NCBI GenBank assembly: GCA_003489085.1
Contig: DNJM01000138.1
Location: 1-7,482, forward strand
Length of the DNA: 7,482 nucleotides
Reading direction: 5' to 3'
From: Lachnospiraceae bacterium
GTDB taxonomy: Bacteria > Bacillota > Clostridia > Lachnospirales > Lachnospiraceae
Numbering within the stretch: position 1 is the stretch's first letter; the number at the start of each line of letters is the position of its first letter. The position numbers were made by a program, and so were the translations under genes. The notes beneath the pieces were generated by a model that was not told the DNA's origin, made no database searches, and worked only from the letters and a program-made list of their open reading frames with translations. Positions 5,869 through 7,482 of the stretch are shown piece after piece.

Positions 5869-6446
5869 AACACAGAATTATAACCATCAGCCGTGAATTT
5901 GGAAGCGGCGGAAGAACCATCGGAAGGGAAGCAGCTGCTAAACTGGGGATTCCCTGCTATGATCATGAACTGATTGAAAAAATTGCCGAGGAAAGCGGGT
6001 TTGCCAAAGAATATATCAAGGAACGCGGTGAATATACACCTGGCGGATGGCTTGCCAGTGCATTCTCTGACCGGGACTTTAACGGTCACTCCAACCAGGA
6101 CGATCTCTGGGCTGCACAGAGAAGGGTGATTCTCTCCCTCGCAGAAAAGGAATCCTGCGTCATTGTCGGCCGCTGTGCAGATTATATTTTAAAAGACCAG
6201 GCAGACTGCCTGACCGTGTTCATTCATTCCGATATGGAAAAGCGTGCCGAACGAATCGTACAGCAATATGGCGAGCGGGCGGATTCCCCTGTAAAGCGCC
6301 TGAAAGACAAGGATAAAAGGCGTGCTGCCTACTATCAGTTCTATACGGATATGAAATGGGGCATTGCCCAGAATTATCACATTGCATTAAACAGTGGAAA
6401 ATTAGGCATCGATACCTGTGTAGAGCTGATTACACGTCTGTACTAA
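5865..6446 (+). CDS. Cytidylate kinase-like family protein (P-loop kinase)
   Basis: A 193-residue P-loop protein of the cytidylate-kinase-like family (the AAK_33/Cytidylate_kin2 type), shorter than true Cmk (about 220). It begins with IITISREFGSGGRTIG (5-20), where GSGGRTIG is the Walker A variant typical of this family. VIVGRCADYIL (99-109), the LTVFIHSD strand (116-123) and a basic region with KDKRRAAYY (149-157) and WGI...Y..ALNSGKLGID (165-183) complete the pattern of phosphate-binding arginines and lid residues. The ATG at 5865 overlaps the MATE stop codon (ATGA) and follows AAAGGAGG (5850-5857), so translation is coupled. The true substrate of these proteins is generally not established; CMP kinase activity should not be assumed. 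Pairing with a MATE gene may hint at a linked role, or only at co-expression. No clear terminator follows it. Confidence 0.88.
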   Translation: MKHRIITISREFGSGGRTIGREAAAKLGIPCYDHELIEKIAEESGFAKEYIKERGEYTPGGWLASAFSDRDFNGHSNQDDLWAAQRRVILSLAEKESCVIVGRCADYILKDQADCLTVFIHSDMEKRAERIVQQYGERADSPVKRLKDKDKRRAAYYQFYTDMKWGIAQNYHIALNSGKLGIDTCVELITRLY

Positions 6447-6459
6447 TCTTTTCTTCGAT

Positions 6460-6488
6460 TTGCGTTTTCAGCATTTCTGGTGTATGAT
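6460..6488 (+). promoter_or_regulatory. Promoter of the BlaI/BlaR1-type pair
   Basis: TTGCGT (6460-6465), a 17-base spacer, and TATGAT (6483-6488). The start point would be near 6495, about 25 bases before the repressor ATG at 6520. It begins 14 bases after the kinase-like gene ends, so the regulatory pair is a separate unit, although read-through from the MATE operon is possible. Confidence 0.68.
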
Positions 6489-6500
6489 AAAGGCAATACA
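6481..6500 (+). promoter_or_regulatory. Possible operator overlapping the -10 and start point of the BlaI-type gene
   Basis: An inverted repeat TGTAT (6481-6485)-N10-ATACA (6496-6500) covers the -10 box and probable start point. BlaI/MecI operators are dyads built from TACA/TGTA elements and usually sit over the promoter of their own gene, so autorepression is plausible. The half-sites are short and the spacing is not the classic one, so this is tentative. Confidence 0.3.
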
Positions 6501-6519
6501 TTTTCCGGAGGGTACACCT

Positions 6520-6903
6520 ATGAAAGCTTTACCGCAGATCTCTGAGGCTGAATATGAAGTCATGAAGGTCATCTGGCATATGGCGCCGGTCAGTACCACC
6601 GAGGTCACTGACCGGCTCACTGCTTCTACGGACTGGAGTCCGAAAACCATACAGACCATGTTAAAAAGGCTGGTACAAAAGGGTGCGCTGACCTACGAAA
6701 AGAACGGCAGGGTCTTCGTCTATACCCCGCTTGTCAGCGAAACAGAATATCGAACTACCAAAAGCAAGGCTTTCTTAAATCGATTTTACGACGGAAAGAT
6801 GGCAGCCATGGTTTCAGCCTATCTGGATCAGGAGCAGATAAGTGAGCAGGAACTGGACGAGCTGCGGTCTCTTCTTCAAAAACGGGAACAGGAACACCGG
6901 TAA
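6520..6903 (+). CDS. BlaI/MecI/CopY family transcriptional repressor
   Basis: A 127-residue winged-helix repressor of the BlaI/MecI family, normal in length. These repressors bind dyad operators as dimers and are inactivated by cleavage by a partner BlaR1/MecR1 protease. Family blocks are ISEAEYEVMKVIW (7-19), the helix-turn-helix with VSTTEVTDRLTASTDWSPKT (24-43) followed by IQTMLKRLVQKGAL (44-57), and the wing YEKNGRVFVYTPLVSETEY (59-77). The C-terminal dimerisation helices (about 80-127) include a hydrophobic stretch AAMVSAYL (95-102) near where BlaI is cleaved. The ATG at 6520 is chosen because GGAGGG (6507-6512) lies 7 bases upstream; an earlier in-frame ATG at 6460 falls in the -35 box. 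Its stop codon overlaps the start of the protease gene by one base (TAATG), so the two are co-translated. No beta-lactamase gene is visible, so the target genes are unknown. Confidence 0.93.
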   Translation: MKALPQISEAEYEVMKVIWHMAPVSTTEVTDRLTASTDWSPKTIQTMLKRLVQKGALTYEKNGRVFVYTPLVSETEYRTTKSKAFLNRFYDGKMAAMVSAYLDQEQISEQELDELRSLLQKREQEHR

Positions 6904-7482
6904 TGGAACCGTATTTTGGAATCCATCTGCTGTGCAGCAGCCTTCTGCTCTCCTGTATCATCGGAATCCTGCTGCTGTTTCAGTTTTGTATGAAGGAACA
7001 CCTTACCGGAAAGCTTCGCTGCGGCCTCTGGAAACTGCTTCTGCTTTTTCTGGCCGTTCCCTTTCTTCCCTCCGCTTTCCTGTCCCCCGTTCCGCTCTTT
7101 CTAAAACGGCTGTCCGGCAGATCCTTTGCTTCCGCCGGCACTCTGACTGAGAGCACGCTGTCCGGCATCGCAACCGGCTCTCTTCTGTTCCCGGATTATG
7201 CCGTAGAAGGGACGTCTTCCCTGCTATTGAAAATGAATCGATGCATCCTTCTTCTTTGGGGCATGGGGATGCTTTTTATGCTGCTTCTGATGCTCCGGGC
7301 CAGGCTTCGGTTTACCCGGCTGTTTCACTCTGCGCTCCCTCTGCAGAATCCGGAGATCCGGATGCTGCAGGACACTTCCGAAGAGCAGCTCCGCCACATT
7401 TTTCTGCATGAGCTGCAGCATTTCCGGCAGAGAGATCCCCTGATCCATCTGCTGATGAATGCGGCCGGAATTCTGTACTGGA
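6903..7482 (+). CDS. BlaR1/MecR1-type M56 family membrane metalloprotease, N-terminal part (runs off the right edge)
   Basis: The first 193 codons of an M56-family sensor protease, open to the window end. In the BlaR1 model an outside sensor domain triggers a cytoplasmic zinc protease that cleaves the partner repressor. Hydrophobic segments at about 7-28, 43-66 and 113-131 match the first three BlaR1 membrane helices. The zinc motif HELQH is at 169-173 and is followed by RQRDPL (175-180), as in HExxHxxRxD of the family. The segment normally found just before the motif (a strand, a sP..xG..xP.IxLP hairpin, then SEEELR) is short: NPEIRML (149-155) leads almost directly into QDTSEEQLRHIFLHE (156-170). 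HExxH thus falls near residue 170, against about 200 in staphylococcal BlaR1. The ATG at 6903 overlaps the repressor stop by one base. The family is clear; activity is doubtful if the missing segment is essential. The sensor domain is beyond the edge. Confidence 0.85.
   Translation, partial: MEPYFGIHLLCSSLLLSCIIGILLLFQFCMKEHLTGKLRCGLWKLLLLFLAVPFLPSAFLSPVPLFLKRLSGRSFASAGTLTESTLSGIATGSLLFPDYAVEGTSSLLLKMNRCILLLWGMGMLFMLLLMLRARLRFTRLFHSALPLQNPEIRMLQDTSEEQLRHIFLHELQHFRQRDPLIHLLMNAAGILYW

Noticed and set aside
6460..6519. Upstream ATG at 6460 for the BlaI-type repressor
   Set aside because: It falls inside the probable -35 box, lacks a ribosome binding site and adds 20 residues not seen in the family. 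GGAGGG before 6520 fixes the start.
1..7482. A defence system, CRISPR array, prophage or other mobile element
   Set aside because: No repeat-spacer pattern, integrase, transposase or phage-type gene was found. The content is housekeeping, transport and regulation.

Overview
The window looks like chromosomal DNA from a low-to-mid GC Gram-positive anaerobe, most likely a member of the Clostridia (Lachnospiraceae-like). The reasons are strong AGGAGG-type ribosome binding sites, TTGnnn/TATnnT promoters with 17-18 base spacers, a MATE transporter coupled to a cytidylate-kinase-like gene, and a BlaI/BlaR1-type pair. This placement is inferred from gene content and style, not from a database match. 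No mobile elements, CRISPR arrays, rRNAs or tRNAs were seen.

Layout. Positions 1-1672 hold two minus-strand genes. The first is the N-terminal 188 residues of a glycogen branching enzyme (glgB), which runs off the left edge. The second is a complete biotin ligase/repressor (birA). Each has its own good promoter, and the glgB promoter overlaps the last codons of birA. A divergent intergenic region of about 255 bases then leads to a plus-strand PurF-family gene (1851-3311). That gene and a minus-strand tRNA methyltransferase gene (trmO, 3368-4039) converge on one shared 16-bp hairpin that can terminate both.

Positions 4040-4452 are a 413-base noncoding region. It carries the divergent trmO promoter and a structured leader for the downstream transporter operon. 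The leader contains two diverged copies of the same hairpin element. Each has a loop of the form GCRTAARTCCAG and a basal GCGTG/CRYGC stem running into a T-tract, and each is preceded by a promoter-like sequence. A MATE efflux gene (4453-5868) follows, with a cytidylate-kinase-like gene (5865-6446) overlapping it by ATGA. The leader probably works as a ligand-responsive transcription attenuator. Its position before a MATE gene in a clostridial-type genome makes the guanidine-IV (mepA) riboswitch class the leading candidate, but I could not compare it with that consensus.

The right end (6460-7482) is a separately promoted regulatory pair: a BlaI/MecI-type winged-helix repressor and the start of a BlaR1/M56-type membrane metalloprotease. 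In such pairs the protease inactivates the repressor. The protease is cut by the window edge and appears to lack the segment that normally precedes its HExxH motif.

The points most worth a second look are the tandem leader RNA, the PurF-family protein that lacks its catalytic cysteine and glutamine-binding residues but keeps the PRPP and Fe-S motifs, and the shortened M56 protease.
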